This document shows, piece after piece, positions 41,786 to 51,727 of a DNA stretch of 53,282 nt (position 1 is the first letter of the stretch; every line of letters begins with the position of its first letter). The translations under genes were made by a program, and so were the position numbers. The stretch comes from Actinomycetota bacterium (lineage in GTDB: Bacteria; Actinomycetota; Acidimicrobiia; Acidimicrobiales; AC-14), in NCBI GenBank assembly GCA_005888325.1, contig VAWU01000061.1, positions 1 to 53,282 of the forward strand. Direction: 5' to 3'. The notes under the pieces were generated by a model. The model did not search any database. It was given only the letters and a program-made list of their open reading frames with translations, and was not told the DNA's origin.

Positions 41786-44480
41786 TCAGGCCGTCCTGGG
41801 GTCGGGCGCCTCGGCGTCGATCTCGTAGCGGGCGATGGCGTCGGCCACCGCCTCTTGCTTCACCTCACCCGCCCGTGCGAGCGCGTCGAGGACCGCGACC
41901 ACGACGTGGGGGGCATCGGTCTCGAAGTGGCGGCGCAGCTGCTCGCGTGTGTCGGAGCGGCCGAACCCGTCGGTGCCGAGCGGAACGTACGGCCCGGGAA
42001 CCCATCGGGCGATCTGGTCGGGCACGGCCTTCATCCAGTCGCTCACCGCGACGAACGGTGCCTCCGCCCGCTGGAGCGCGGTGGTGACGTAGGGCGTGCG
42101 CGGAGTCTCGGTCGGGTGCAGCCGGTTCCAGCGCTCGGCAGCGAGTGCGTCCTCGCGGAGCGCCTTGTACGACGTGGCGCTCCACAGCTCCGCGCCCACG
42201 TCGTGGTGCTCGGCGAGCAGTTGCTGCGCGTCACGCGCCGCGCCCTGGGCGGTGCCGCTGAACAGGATGGTGGCGCGGTGGTTGCACCCGTCGGGCGCAG
42301 CCGCGAAGCGGTAGACGCCGCGCGTGATGCCGTCGCCGATGTCGGCCGGCATCGCCGGCTGCACGTAGTTCTCGTTGTAGAGGGTGAGGTAGTAGAAGAC
42401 GTCGTCGGGATCGTTGCCGTACATCCGCCGCAACCCGTCCTGCACGATGTGCGCGAGCTCGTACGCGAAGGCGGGGTCGTAGGCCGCCAGGTTGGGCACG
42501 GTCGACGCGAGCACCTGGGTGTGGCCGTCGCAATGCTGGAGGCCTTCGCCTTCGAGCGTGGTGCGGCCCGCGGTGGCGCCGAGCAGGAAGCCGCGACCCC
42601 GCATGTCGCCGAAGGCCCAGATGAGGTCGCCCACCCGCTGGAAGCCGAACATCGAGTAGAAGGTGAAGAACGGCACCATCGGCGTGGCATGAGTCGCATA
42701 CGCCGTGCCCGCGGCGGTGAAGCTCGCCATGGCGCCGGCCTCCGTGATCCCCTCTTCGAGGATCTGGCCCTGCTGCGACTCCATGTAGGACAGCAGCAGC
42801 TTGGCGTCGACCGGCTCGTAGAGCTGGCCGAACGGCGCGTAGATCTTGACCTCCTTGAACAGGCCGTCCATGCCGAACGTACGGGCCTCGTCGGGGATGA
42901 TCGGCACCACGCGCGCGCCCATGTCGTCGTCGCGCAACAGGCTGCGCAGCAGCCGCGTGAACACCATCGTCGTCGACACGGCCGGCCTGCTTCCCGGAGC
43001 CCGCGTTGAACTCGGTGAAGATGTCGGGTGCGGGTTGGGGGATGGGCTTGGCCCGGGTCACCCGGCGGGGCAGCGAACCGTCGAGCGCGCGACGGCGCTG
43101 CATCATGTACTCGTACTCCGGTGAGTCGGTGCCGGGGTGGAAGTAGGGGGGCTCCTTCGCCTCCAACGCCTCGTCGGGGATCTGGTCCTGCATGTACAGC
43201 CGGTCGCGGAAGGTGAGCAGCTCGTCCTTCGTCATCTTCTTGAGCTGGTGGGTGGCGTTGCGCGCCTCGAAGTCGGGCCCGAGGGTCCAACCCTTGATGG
43301 TCTTGGCCAGGATCGCGGTCGGTGCCCCTTCGTGCTCGACCGCGGTCTTGTACGCGGCGTAGAGCTTCCGGTAGTCGTGCCCCCCGCGCGGGAGGTTGCG
43401 CAGGTCGTCGTCGGACAGGTGCTCGACCATGCGCCGCAGCCGCGGGTCGGGACCGAAGAAGTGCTGGCGGATGTAGGCGCCACTCTCGACCGCGTACTTC
43501 TGGAACTCGCCGTCGACCGTCGTGTTCATCTTGTTGAGCAGGACGCCGTCGGTGTCACGGGCGAGGAGCTCGTCCCACTTCGAGCCCCAGATGACCTTGA
43601 CGACGTTCCAACCCGCGCCTCGGAACACGGCCTCGAGCTCCTGGATGACCTTGCCGTTGCCGCGCACGGGGCCGTCGAGGCGCTGCAGGTTGCAGTTGAC
43701 GACGAAGATGAGGTTGTCGAGCTGCTCGCGCGCCGCGATCGAGAGCGCGCCGAGCGACTCCGGCTCGTCGCACTCTCCGTCGCCCACGTAGCACCAGACA
43801 CGCGAGCGGCTGGTGTCGGCGATGCGCCGGTTGAGCAGGTAGCGGTTGAAGCGGGCCTGGTAGATCGCGTTGATGGGGCTGAGGCCCATCGACACCGTCG
43901 GGAACTCCCAGAACTCCGGCATCAGGCGCGGGTGCGGGTAGCTCGACAGGCCGTCACCGCCGATCTCCATGCGGAAATGGTCGAGGTGGTCGGTCGTGAG
44001 CCGGCCCTCGAGGAACGCGCGCGCGTAGATGCCCGGCGCGGCGTGTCCCTGGAAGTACACCTGGTCGCCGGGCTGGCCGTTGTCCTTGCCGCGGAAGAAG
44101 TGGTTGAAGCCGACCTCGTAGAGCGACGCGCTCGACGCGAACGTCGCCAGGTGACCGCCGATGCCCGGCGCTCGGTTGTTGGCCCGGCTGACCATCACCG
44201 CCGCGTTCCAGCGGATGAAGGCGCGTATGCGCCGCTCGATGTGCTCGTCGCCGGGGAACCAGGGCTCCTGCTCGGGCGGGATCGTGTTGATGTAGGGGGT
44301 CGACACCTGCGCGGGCAGGCCCACCTGCTGCTCGCGGGCCCGCTCGAGCAGCTTGAGCAGCAGGAACTGGGCGCGCGTCTTCCCCTGGCTCTCCAGGACC
44401 GCGTCGAACGAGTCGACCCACTCGGCGGTCTCCTCGGCGTCGATGTCGGGCAGTTGCTTCGAGAACCCGTCGAAGATCAC
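41786..44480 (-). pseudogene. aceE: Pyruvate dehydrogenase E1 (homodimeric AceE), one-base frameshift
   Basis: Together the two frames give about 897 residues, full length for AceE, the thiamine-diphosphate E1 that decarboxylates pyruvate. The first frame starts at the GTG at 44480 and holds [21 protein letters not shown], the ThDP motif [12 protein letters not shown] through [17 protein letters not shown], and runs to [11 protein letters not shown]. The second frame is open from a GTG at 42979 ([15 protein letters not shown]) to 41786 with [21 protein letters not shown] and RAEAPFVAVSDWMKA. Between KQ and VSTT are 7 nt (GCCGGCC, 42986-42980) where 3 or 6 are expected. Both halves are otherwise intact, so it is either a very recent mutation, a sequencing error, or expression as two chains. 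Confidence 0.85.
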
Positions 44481-44557
44481 GGTCCTTATGCTCGCGCCTC
44501 CTGCGATCTCGGGCGCAAAAGCCGTCCCGGCGTCACTCGGCGCGGGAAGATCGACGG

Positions 44558-45568
44558 GTGACCACGGTCGTCTACACCGACGGTGCCTGCGTGGGGAACC
44601 CCGGCCCGGGAGGGTGGGCCTGGGCGGTGCGCGACGGCCCGTTCGCGAGCGGGTCGGAGGCGCGCTCGACCAACCAGCGCATGGAGGTCAAGGCGGCCCT
44701 GGAGGCCGTGCGGAGCTTCGAGAGCCCGATCGAGGTGGTGAGCGACTCGACGTACGTCGTGAACTGCTTTCGCGACCGGTGGTGGGAGGGTTGGCTGGCG
44801 AGGGGGTGGCTCAACAAGGCCAAGAAGCCGGTGGCCAATCGCGACCTGTGGGAGCCGCTCATCGACGCGTACCGGGCGGATCCCCAGCGGGTGCGGTTCA
44901 CCTGGGTGAAGGGCCACAGCGACGACCCGATGAACGATCTCGTCGACCGGCTGGCGGTCGAGGCCGCCCAGACGCAGGCGGGCCGCAAAGGCACCGGGAC
45001 GCCCGTCGACCTGGGGCCCGCCGACGCCGTCGGCCGCCACGATGAGGACCATCGCGTGCCCGAGGGCCACCGGCTGGTCGTGGCCGGCATGCGCCCACCC
45101 GAGCTCGGCGGCTACGACGACAATCCCGTGGCCCGCCGCGCGCTTGCCCGGCTCATCGAGATCCTCGCGGCCAAGCGCGAGATGCACGACGACCTCGTGG
45201 TGCTGACCGGCCTCGGCCTTGGAGCCGAGCAGCTCGGCGCGGAGGCGGCCGCCGCCGCGGGCGTGCCCTACGTCGCCGTGCTGCCGTACCCCGACCCCGA
45301 CGCGGTCTGGCCGGCGGCGAGCCGGGCCCGCTACGCGCAGTTGCTCGAAGGCGCGCGCGACCAGGTGCTGCTGCAGAGGCGTCGCCCGGAGACGAAGCAG
45401 GCCGCGGGTGGCGCGCTCGCGCGACGCGACGCCTGGCTGGCCCGGCACGCGGACGAGGCGGTTGCCGTGTGGGACGGGAACGACGTGCGCGCCGGGCGGC
45501 AGGTGCGCTCACTGCAGGACCAGTTGGGTGACGACGTGTGGGTCGTCGACCCGGGCGCGTCGCCGTGA
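44558..45568 (+). CDS. Ribonuclease HI fused to a SLOG (YpsA/DUF1273-like) domain
   Basis: 336 residues. The N-terminal about 140 residues are RNase HI with catalytic Asp8 ([15 protein letters not shown]), Glu43 ([10 protein letters not shown]), Asp63 (VVSDSTYVV), His120 (VKGHSDD) and Asp130. From about 168 a Rossmann-like SLOG domain begins, [16 protein letters not shown], with [17 protein letters not shown] and [13 protein letters not shown] and the closing [21 protein letters not shown] domains bind nucleotides or nucleotide-derived ligands. The stop overlaps hyuA by 4 nt. RNA-DNA hybrid cleavage is secure by family; the role of the SLOG part is unknown. Confidence 0.92.
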   Translation: MTTVVYTDGACVGNPGPGGWAWAVRDGPFASGSEARSTNQRMEVKAALEAVRSFESPIEVVSDSTYVVNCFRDRWWEGWLARGWLNKAKKPVANRDLWEPLIDAYRADPQRVRFTWVKGHSDDPMNDLVDRLAVEAAQTQAGRKGTGTPVDLGPADAVGRHDEDHRVPEGHRLVVAGMRPPELGGYDDNPVARRALARLIEILAAKREMHDDLVVLTGLGLGAEQLGAEAAAAAGVPYVAVLPYPDPDAVWPAASRARYAQLLEGARDQVLLQRRRPETKQAAGGALARRDAWLARHADEAVAVWDGNDVRAGRQVRSLQDQLGDDVWVVDPGASP

Positions 45569-47352
45569 GCCGTTGCGGAGCCGACACGGGTGGCACGTTC
45601 ACCGACGTCGTCTTCGACGACGGACGCGTCGTCAAGCTCCTCTCGACGCCGAGCGACCCGAGCCGCGCGGTGGCCGCTGCACTCGAGGCGCGTCCGGTGT
45701 TGCTCGCGCACGGCACCACTGTCGCCACCAACGCCCTGCTCGAACGACGAGGTGCCTCGGTCGCGCTGATCACGAACGAGGGGTTCGCGGACGTGATCGA
45801 GATCGCCCGGCAGGACCGTCCCTCGCTCTACGACATCGGCGTGGAACGGCCGGACCCACTGGTGCCGCGCGCGCGCCGGCTCGAGGCGCGAGGTCGCCTC
45901 GACGCGACAGGTCGCGAGGTGGTGCCGCTCGATTCGGACGCGGTGCCGCCACTCCCCGAGGGAACCGAGGCGGTCGCGGTCTGCCTCCTCCATGCCGACC
46001 TCGACGGGCGTCACGAGCGCCGCGTCGAAGCGCGCGTGCGTGCCCGCGACGACGTCGACGTCACGTGCTCGAGCGACGTGTCCCCGGAGTTCCGGGAGTA
46101 CGAGCGCATGGTGACGACCGTCGTCAACGCCTACCTGCGCCCCGCTTGCCGTCCCTACGTGCAGGCGGTCGACGGGCTCGCGGACGAGGTGCTCGTGATG
46201 ACGTCGGCCGGCGGTCTGGTCCCTGCCGCGGAAGCGGCCGAGGCGCCGGCCGCGCTGCTGCTCTCCGGGCCGGCGGCCGGCGCGCGCGCGGGCGCGCTGG
46301 CCGCGGCCGCGGCCGGGTTCCCCGATGCCGTCACCTTCGACATGGGCGGCACGAGCACCGACGTGTGCCTCGTGCTGGGTGGCGTGCCCGAGCCCGCGCC
46401 GGGCCGGGTGGCGGGGGGCTTCCCGATCCGCCTGCCCGCGCTCGACATCCACACCATCGGTGCCGGCGGCGGCTCGGTGGCCCGCATCGACGCCGGTGGC
46501 GCGCTCGTCGTCGGGCCCGAGAGCGCGGGTGCCGACCCCGGGCCCGCGTGCTACGGCCGGGGTGGTGGCGCGCCGACCGTGACCGACGCCGATCTCGTCC
46601 TCGGCCGCATCGACCCCGACGCGACGTTCCCCGACCTCGGGCGGCTCGACCGCGACGCGGCCGTGCGTGCCCTCGCCGCAGCCGGCGTCGGCGCCGAGGG
46701 TGTCGTCGCCGTGGTCGACGCGGCGATGGAGCAGGCCGCGCGCATGGTGTCGGTCGCGCGCGGCGTCGACCCCGCCGGCCTCGCCCTCGTCGCCTTCGGT
46801 GGCGCCGGGCCATTGCACGCGTGCGCGATCGCGGAAGCCTTGGGCATGGCCGCGGTCGTGGTACCACCCCGCGCCGGTGTGCTCTCGGCCGTCGGTCTGT
46901 TGTGCTCACCTCGCCAACGCGATCTCGTGCAGTCCTGGCCACCGGTCGCATCGCTCGACGGCCTCGAGCCCGCGCTCGCAGCGCTGTCGGACCGGGCACT
47001 CGCGGCGGTCGGTGGACGCGACGCGGATGTCGCGACCGCGCTCGACTGCCGCTACGCGGGACAGAGCCACGAGCTCACCGTGGCGCGGTTGAGCGACTTC
47101 CACGAGGAGCACCGGCGTCGCAACGGGTGGGCCCGCGGCGACGCACCGGTCGAGGTGGTCGCGCTCCGGGCCCGCGCCCGACGCCCCGCCCCGCTCGACC
47201 TGGGGCAGCTGGGCCCACCGGGCGTGGAACGACGAGCCAGGGTCGGGCCGGCGGTGATCGCGGAGCCCGACTGCACGGTGTGGGTCCCCGCGGGCTGGCG
47301 GGCCGACGTCGACGAAGGAGGCGCGTGGATCCTGCGGCGCTCCGGATCCTGA
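45565..47352 (+). CDS. hyuA: Hydantoinase/oxoprolinase subunit A (HyuA-like)
   Basis: 595 residues from a GTG overlapping the RNase H stop. The N-terminal GADTGGTFTDVVF is the phosphate-binding loop of the HSP70/actin-like ATPase fold. HGTTVATNALLERRGA, TFDMGGTSTDVCLV and FGGAGPLHACAIAEALGM are standard HyuA blocks. With HyuB it hydrolyses cyclic amides such as N-methylhydantoin or 5-oxoproline at the cost of ATP; carboxylases of the acetone family share this subunit, so the substrate is open. It overlaps hyuB by 28 nt. Confidence 0.92.
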   Translation: MSRCGADTGGTFTDVVFDDGRVVKLLSTPSDPSRAVAAALEARPVLLAHGTTVATNALLERRGASVALITNEGFADVIEIARQDRPSLYDIGVERPDPLVPRARRLEARGRLDATGREVVPLDSDAVPPLPEGTEAVAVCLLHADLDGRHERRVEARVRARDDVDVTCSSDVSPEFREYERMVTTVVNAYLRPACRPYVQAVDGLADEVLVMTSAGGLVPAAEAAEAPAALLLSGPAAGARAGALAAAAAGFPDAVTFDMGGTSTDVCLVLGGVPEPAPGRVAGGFPIRLPALDIHTIGAGGGSVARIDAGGALVVGPESAGADPGPACYGRGGGAPTVTDADLVLGRIDPDATFPDLGRLDRDAAVRALAAAGVGAEGVVAVVDAAMEQAARMVSVARGVDPAGLALVAFGGAGPLHACAIAEALGMAAVVVPPRAGVLSAVGLLCSPRQRDLVQSWPPVASLDGLEPALAALSDRALAAVGGRDADVATALDCRYAGQSHELTVARLSDFHEEHRRRNGWARGDAPVEVVALRARARRPAPLDLGQLGPPGVERRARVGPAVIAEPDCTVWVPAGWRADVDEGGAWILRRSGS

Positions 47353-48854
47353 TCGCGCGCCTCACCGGGGTGGCCGAGGAGATGGGCGCGGTGCTGCGCC
47401 GCGCTGCGTTCAGCCCCAACATCAAGGAGCGCGCCGACTGCTCCGCCGCGCTCTTCACGGCCGAGGGAGAGCTGCTCGTGCAGGCCGAGCACATCCCGGT
47501 CCACCTGGGCTCGATGCCGGCGTCGGTGCGCGCCGCCATCGACGCCCTCGGCGATTCGCTGCGACCCGGCGACCAGGTGCTCCTGAACGATCCCTTCGCG
47601 GGTGGCACCCACCTCAACGACCTCACGCTGGTCGCACCGTGCTTCACCGCCGCCGGCCGTCTGGTCGGTTGGGCAGCCAACCGGGCCCACCACGCGGACG
47701 TGGGCGGGATGGCACCGGGCTCGATCCCGGCCGACGCGGTCGAGGTGTTCCAGGAGGGCCTCCGCCTCCCGCCGGTGCGCCTCACCGACGAGGTCGAGGC
47801 GGTGCTGCTCGCCAACTCGCGCACGCCCGAGGAGCGCCGCGGTGACCTCGACGCCCAGCGCGGGGCCAACGTGGTCGGTGTCGAGCGGCTGGCCGGGTTC
47901 GCCGACGCGCCGCTCGCGGAGATCACCGGCTACGGCGAGCGGCGCATGCGCGCCGCACTCGCGGCGCTGCCGGACGGCACGTGGCGCTTCGACGACGTGC
48001 TCGATTCGTGCGGACCGGCGCCGGCCCAGCAACGGCCGGCGCGCGTCGTGTGCACACTGACGATCGCGGGAGACACCGCCACCTTCGACTTCACCGGCAC
48101 CGACGCGCAGCGCGCCGGCAACGTGAATGCCGTCGAGGCGGTGACCGTGAGCGCCGTCGCGTTCGCGCTGCGATCGGCCACCGACCCCACGATCCCCGCC
48201 AACGGCGGCGCCATGCGACCCGTGCGCGTCATCGCACCGCCCGGCACGATCGTGGCCGCCCGTCCGCCGGTCGCCGTCGGCGCGGGCAACGTCGAGGTGA
48301 GCCAGCGGGTGGCCGACGTGTGCCTTGGTGCCCTCGCGCAGGCGGCGCCCGATCGCGTCGGCGCCGCGGGTCAGGGCACGATGAACAACGTGCTCATGGG
48401 GGGCGCGGGCTGGGTGTACTACGAGACGGTTGCCGGCGGCCAGGGCGGACGACCGATGGGCGCGGGCATGAGCGGGGTCCACACCGCGATGACCAACACG
48501 CGCAACACGCCGATCGAGGCGTTGGAGCGTTCGTTCCCGTTGCGTGTGCTGCGTTACCGGCTGCGGCGCGGGAGCGGCGGCGCGGGCCGTCACGCCGGGG
48601 GCGAGGGCATCGAGCGCGACCTCGAGGTGCTCGAAGACGTCACCGTGTCGCTGATCACCGAGCGCCGCGTGTCGTGGCCGTGGGGTCTCGCCGGCGGGGA
48701 GCCGGGCGCCGTCGGCGAGAACTGGCTGTTGCCCGGCGGCGACGAGGCGACGGCCGAGCGACTGGGCGACAAGTGCACGATCCAGTTGCGGGCGGGAGAC
48801 GTGCTGCGGATGCTGACGCCCGGCGGCGGAGGATGGGGGGCGCCGCGCGTGTGA
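47325..48854 (+). CDS. hyuB: Hydantoinase subunit B (HyuB-like)
   Basis: 509 residues from the GTG at 47325 behind GAAGGAGG; the long upstream opening is a shadow. Family blocks: RRAAFSPNIKERADCSAALF, AEHIPVHLGSMPASV, LNDPFAGGTHLNDLTLVAP, the NRAHHADVGGMAPGSIP metal-site region and GGEGIERDLEVLE. It is the catalytic partner of HyuA. Start inside hyuA indicates coupled expression. It is the last gene before a 49-nt gap and the convergent remnant oxidase. Confidence 0.92.
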   Translation: MDPAALRILIARLTGVAEEMGAVLRRAAFSPNIKERADCSAALFTAEGELLVQAEHIPVHLGSMPASVRAAIDALGDSLRPGDQVLLNDPFAGGTHLNDLTLVAPCFTAAGRLVGWAANRAHHADVGGMAPGSIPADAVEVFQEGLRLPPVRLTDEVEAVLLANSRTPEERRGDLDAQRGANVVGVERLAGFADAPLAEITGYGERRMRAALAALPDGTWRFDDVLDSCGPAPAQQRPARVVCTLTIAGDTATFDFTGTDAQRAGNVNAVEAVTVSAVAFALRSATDPTIPANGGAMRPVRVIAPPGTIVAARPPVAVGAGNVEVSQRVADVCLGALAQAAPDRVGAAGQGTMNNVLMGGAGWVYYETVAGGQGGRPMGAGMSGVHTAMTNTRNTPIEALERSFPLRVLRYRLRRGSGGAGRHAGGEGIERDLEVLEDVTVSLITERRVSWPWGLAGGEPGAVGENWLLPGGDEATAERLGDKCTIQLRAGDVLRMLTPGGGGWGAPRV

Positions 48855-48903
48855 GCGCGGCGACGCCCCCCTCCCCGCCCCCTCCGTTCCCCCCTGCGTC
48901 CTC

Positions 48904-49206
48904 CTACTGCGTGGCCGGTGGGATGTTCTGGTTGTGGCGGAAGAGGTTCTCGGGGTCCCACTTCCGCTTGAGCGCCTGCAGACGGGCGAACTTCTCGGGG
49001 CCGAACGCGGCCTCCACCCGCCCCGCGCCCTCGTCGCCGAGGAAGGTGAGGTAGGCACGGCCGGTCGTCCACGGCTTCATGGCCGATGCGATGGCCCGGG
49101 TGTAGGCGATGTTGCGCTCGGCGTCGGCCGGATCAGTCCACATCGACAGGTAGTGCATGTTCCACGGGGCCGTGCGCTGCCCGAACGCGGTCGCGTCCTT
49201 TCGGCC
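48904..49206 (-). pseudogene. C-terminal remnant of a BBE-type FAD-linked oxidase
   Basis: About 100 codons, ending at a stop at 48904, match the berberine-bridge (BBE) C-terminus of FAD-linked oxidases: NMHYLSMWTDPADAERN, RAYLTFLGDEGAGRV, FGPEKFARLQALKRKWDP and NLFRHNQNIPP. Upstream of about 49206 the frame loses all similarity and runs into the region before the MmcQ gene. The FAD-binding domain (about 350 residues) is absent, so this is the stump left by a deletion or insertion. Confidence 0.8.
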
Positions 49207-49240
49207 GTGGGGTCGTGGTCGGATGTTGGAAGATGAGCCG

Positions 49241-49618
49241 ATGAGTCCGGAAGACGATGCGCTCGAGCACATACGTGCGCTGTGCCTGGCCCTCCCCGAG
49301 GCGACGGAGCGGCTGAGCCACGGCGCGCCGACCTGGTTCGTGCGGGACAAGAAGACCTTCGTCACGTACATGGACGACCACCACGGCGACGGTCGCCTGG
49401 CGATCTGGTGCGCGGCCGCCCCCGGTGCGCAGGACCTGCTCGTCGACGAGGAGCCCGACCGGTTCTTCGTCCCTCCCTACGTCGGCCACCGGGGTTGGCT
49501 CGGCGTTCGGCTCGACGTCGACCCCGACTGGGAGGAGCTGGCGGGCATCGTCGAGGACGCCTACCGCATGGTGGCCCCCAAGCGGCTGGTCGCCGAGCTC
49601 GACGAGCTGCGGCGGTAG
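49241..49618 (+). CDS. MmcQ/YjbR-family protein
   Basis: 125 residues from the ATG at 49241; an ATG at 49223 adds six. Pattern of the family: ALPEATERLSHGAPTWFVRDKKTFVTY, a central LAIWCAAAPGAQ strand, RFFVPPYVGHRGWLGVRLD and DAYRMVAPKRLVAEL. The fold resembles a double-wing DNA-binding module, but function in bacteria is not established. Its 5' region abuts the remnant oxidase, suggesting this locus was joined by the same rearrangement. Confidence 0.88.
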   Translation: MSPEDDALEHIRALCLALPEATERLSHGAPTWFVRDKKTFVTYMDDHHGDGRLAIWCAAAPGAQDLLVDEEPDRFFVPPYVGHRGWLGVRLDVDPDWEELAGIVEDAYRMVAPKRLVAELDELRR

Positions 49619-49714
49619 CCGGGAGAGAGACGATGGGCGGGGGAGTGGCCCGATCAGGTAGGGGAGATTTGGTCAACAGGCGAGGACAGGCGATGCCGAT
49701 CTACGACCTGACCC

Positions 49715-51697
49715 ATGAGTTCGCCTGTCCGCCGTCCGGGTCTGATCGCGAGCTTCGCCTTGACGAGCCTCGTCCTCATCGCCGCGCTCGGCGTGGTGCT
49801 GGCGGGCAGCGTGGCGCGGGTCATCCGTGACCGGAACCTCGAGAGCGCGGAGCGCACCGCCGAGCTCGCCTCGCGCCTGGCGATCCAGTCGCAGCTGACG
49901 ACGGCGAGCGTCTCTGACGGACTGCCCCCCGAGGCCCTGCGCCGGCTCGATCGCGAGCTGAAGGACGGCGTGCTGGGGCGAGCGGTCACCCGTCTGAACA
50001 TCTGGAACCGCACCCACGCGATCGTCTATTCGTCGGAAGCGTCGCTCATCGGTAGCCGCACTCCGCCCGGCGACGAGGCGAGGCTCGACGCCGCGCTCGC
50101 GGGGACGTCCTCGTCGAAGATCAACGACAAGACCGAGGTCGGCGCGCCGGGTGACGCCGCGCTCGGCCACCTCCTCGAGGTCTACGTCCCGGTCACGTTC
50201 GGCGGGGTGCAGGAGCCCGCGGGCGCGCTGGAGATCTACCTGCCGTACCAGCCCGTCGCGGACGCCATCGCACGGGACACCGCGCGGCTCTACGTCCTGC
50301 TGTTCGCGGGCCTGGCCCTGCTGTGGGTGGTTCTCTTCCACATCGTCTACGGCGCGTCGCGTCGTCTCAACCGGCAGACGATCGACAGCGAGCACCAGGC
50401 ACTGCACGACGCGCTGACCGACCTCCCCAACCGGACTCTCTTCTACGACCGGACGCAACAGGCGGTGCTCGCGGCGGCGCGCCGCGGCACGCACGCGGCC
50501 GTCATGGTCATGGACCTCGACCGCTTCAAGGAGATCAACGACACGCTCGGCCACCACAGCGGCGACCTGCTCCTGCGCGACATCGGGCCTCGGCTGCAGG
50601 CGGCGCTGCGCGACGACGACACGGTGGCCCGGCTCGGCGGCGACGAGTTCGCCGTGCTGCTCCCGTCGGTTCCCGGCATCGAGGCGGCCGTGGCGGTCGC
50701 GCAGAAGATCCGCGAGGCGTTGTCCGAGCCGTACTCGCTCGACGGCCTGACCGTGGAGGCCGATGCGAGCATCGGTGTGGCGCTCTCGCCCGAGCACGGT
50801 GAAGATGCGCCGACGCTCCTGCAGCGCGCCGACGTGGCGATGTACGTGGCCAAGCGGTCGGCGACGGGCGTGGAGGTCTACGCCGCGGAGCACGATCGCA
50901 ACAGCCGGCGGCGTCTCACGCTCGTGGGTGATCTTCGGCGGGCCATCGCGGCCGGCGAGCTGCTCGTCCGCTACCAGCCGATCGTCGACATGCGGACCCG
51001 CCAGGTGCATGCGGTCGAGGCGCTGTTGCGTTGGCACCATCCCCAGCACGGGGTGGTGGCGCCCGACGAGTTCGTGCGCATGGCCGAGGACACCGGCCTG
51101 ATGCAGCCGCTCACCGCCTTCGTGCTGAAGGCCGCGCTGCGCCAGCGTCACGCGTGGCGCCAGGCCGGCCACGACTTCCCGGTGTCGGTCAACCTCTCCA
51201 TGCGCAACCTCCACGACGTGGGCCTGCCCGACGAGATCGAGCGCCTGCTCCAGGGTTGGCGCCTCCCGGCGGACGCGCTCGAGCTCGAGATCACGGAGAG
51301 CTCGATCATGGCCGACCCGCACCGCGCGATGGACGTGATCGGTCGCCTCTACCGCATGGGCCTGAGCCTCGTCATCGACGACTTCGGGACCGGCTACTCG
51401 TCGCTCGCACATCTGAAGCGGCTGCCGGTGCGCGCGATCAAGATCGACAGGTCGTTCGTCATGGAGATGGACGTCGACGACAGCGACGCCACGATCGTCC
51501 GCTCGGCCATCGACCTGGCCAGGAACCTGGGCCTGGGGGTGGTGGCCGAAGGCGTCGAGTCCGAGGTCACGTGGGGGCGGTTGCACGCGCTCGGGTGCGA
51601 CTTCGCGCAGGGCAACTACCTGAGCCCGCCCCTGCCGCCCGACGAGCTCGAGGTGTGGCTGGAGGCCTCGCGGGCCAGCGTCGCCGCCACGTCCTGA
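49715..51697 (+). CDS. Membrane GGDEF-EAL protein (c-di-GMP cyclase/phosphodiesterase)
   Basis: 660 residues. TM helix 1 (about 10-33), an extracytoplasmic sensor of about 150 residues, TM helix 2 (about 188-208), then GGDEF and EAL domains. The cyclase motif RLGGDEF is intact (308-312). The EAL domain keeps EALLRW (435-440), EITESS, IDDFGTGYSSL, KIDRSF and VAEGVE, so both activities are possible. The sensor has no identified ligand. No SD is visible before the ATG at 49715, and an in-frame TGA just upstream fixes the start. It stands alone on its strand. Confidence 0.94.
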   Translation: MSSPVRRPGLIASFALTSLVLIAALGVVLAGSVARVIRDRNLESAERTAELASRLAIQSQLTTASVSDGLPPEALRRLDRELKDGVLGRAVTRLNIWNRTHAIVYSSEASLIGSRTPPGDEARLDAALAGTSSSKINDKTEVGAPGDAALGHLLEVYVPVTFGGVQEPAGALEIYLPYQPVADAIARDTARLYVLLFAGLALLWVVLFHIVYGASRRLNRQTIDSEHQALHDALTDLPNRTLFYDRTQQAVLAAARRGTHAAVMVMDLDRFKEINDTLGHHSGDLLLRDIGPRLQAALRDDDTVARLGGDEFAVLLPSVPGIEAAVAVAQKIREALSEPYSLDGLTVEADASIGVALSPEHGEDAPTLLQRADVAMYVAKRSATGVEVYAAEHDRNSRRRLTLVGDLRRAIAAGELLVRYQPIVDMRTRQVHAVEALLRWHHPQHGVVAPDEFVRMAEDTGLMQPLTAFVLKAALRQRHAWRQAGHDFPVSVNLSMRNLHDVGLPDEIERLLQGWRLPADALELEITESSIMADPHRAMDVIGRLYRMGLSLVIDDFGTGYSSLAHLKRLPVRAIKIDRSFVMEMDVDDSDATIVRSAIDLARNLGLGVVAEGVESEVTWGRLHALGCDFAQGNYLSPPLPPDELEVWLEASRASVAATS

Positions 51698-51727
51698 CCC
51701 GCCACCGCCCCGCTACCGTCGCGGCGC

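Noticed and set aside
42231-42979. Continuation of the first aceE frame past the frameshift
   Set aside because: After KQAG it becomes Arg/Ala/His-rich with no similarity to AceE, whereas the other frame carries the conserved C-terminal half.
45219-47324. Long open frame upstream of hyuB covering all of hyuA
   Set aside because: Its translation before 47325 is a shadow of hyuA; the HyuB family start and an SD (GAAGGAGG) are at 47325.
49693-49830. Possible small protein starting MPIYDLTHEF
   Set aside because: The start looks reminiscent of FmdB-type zinc-ribbon proteins but no cysteine pairs follow, and it overlaps the GGDEF-EAL start in another frame.
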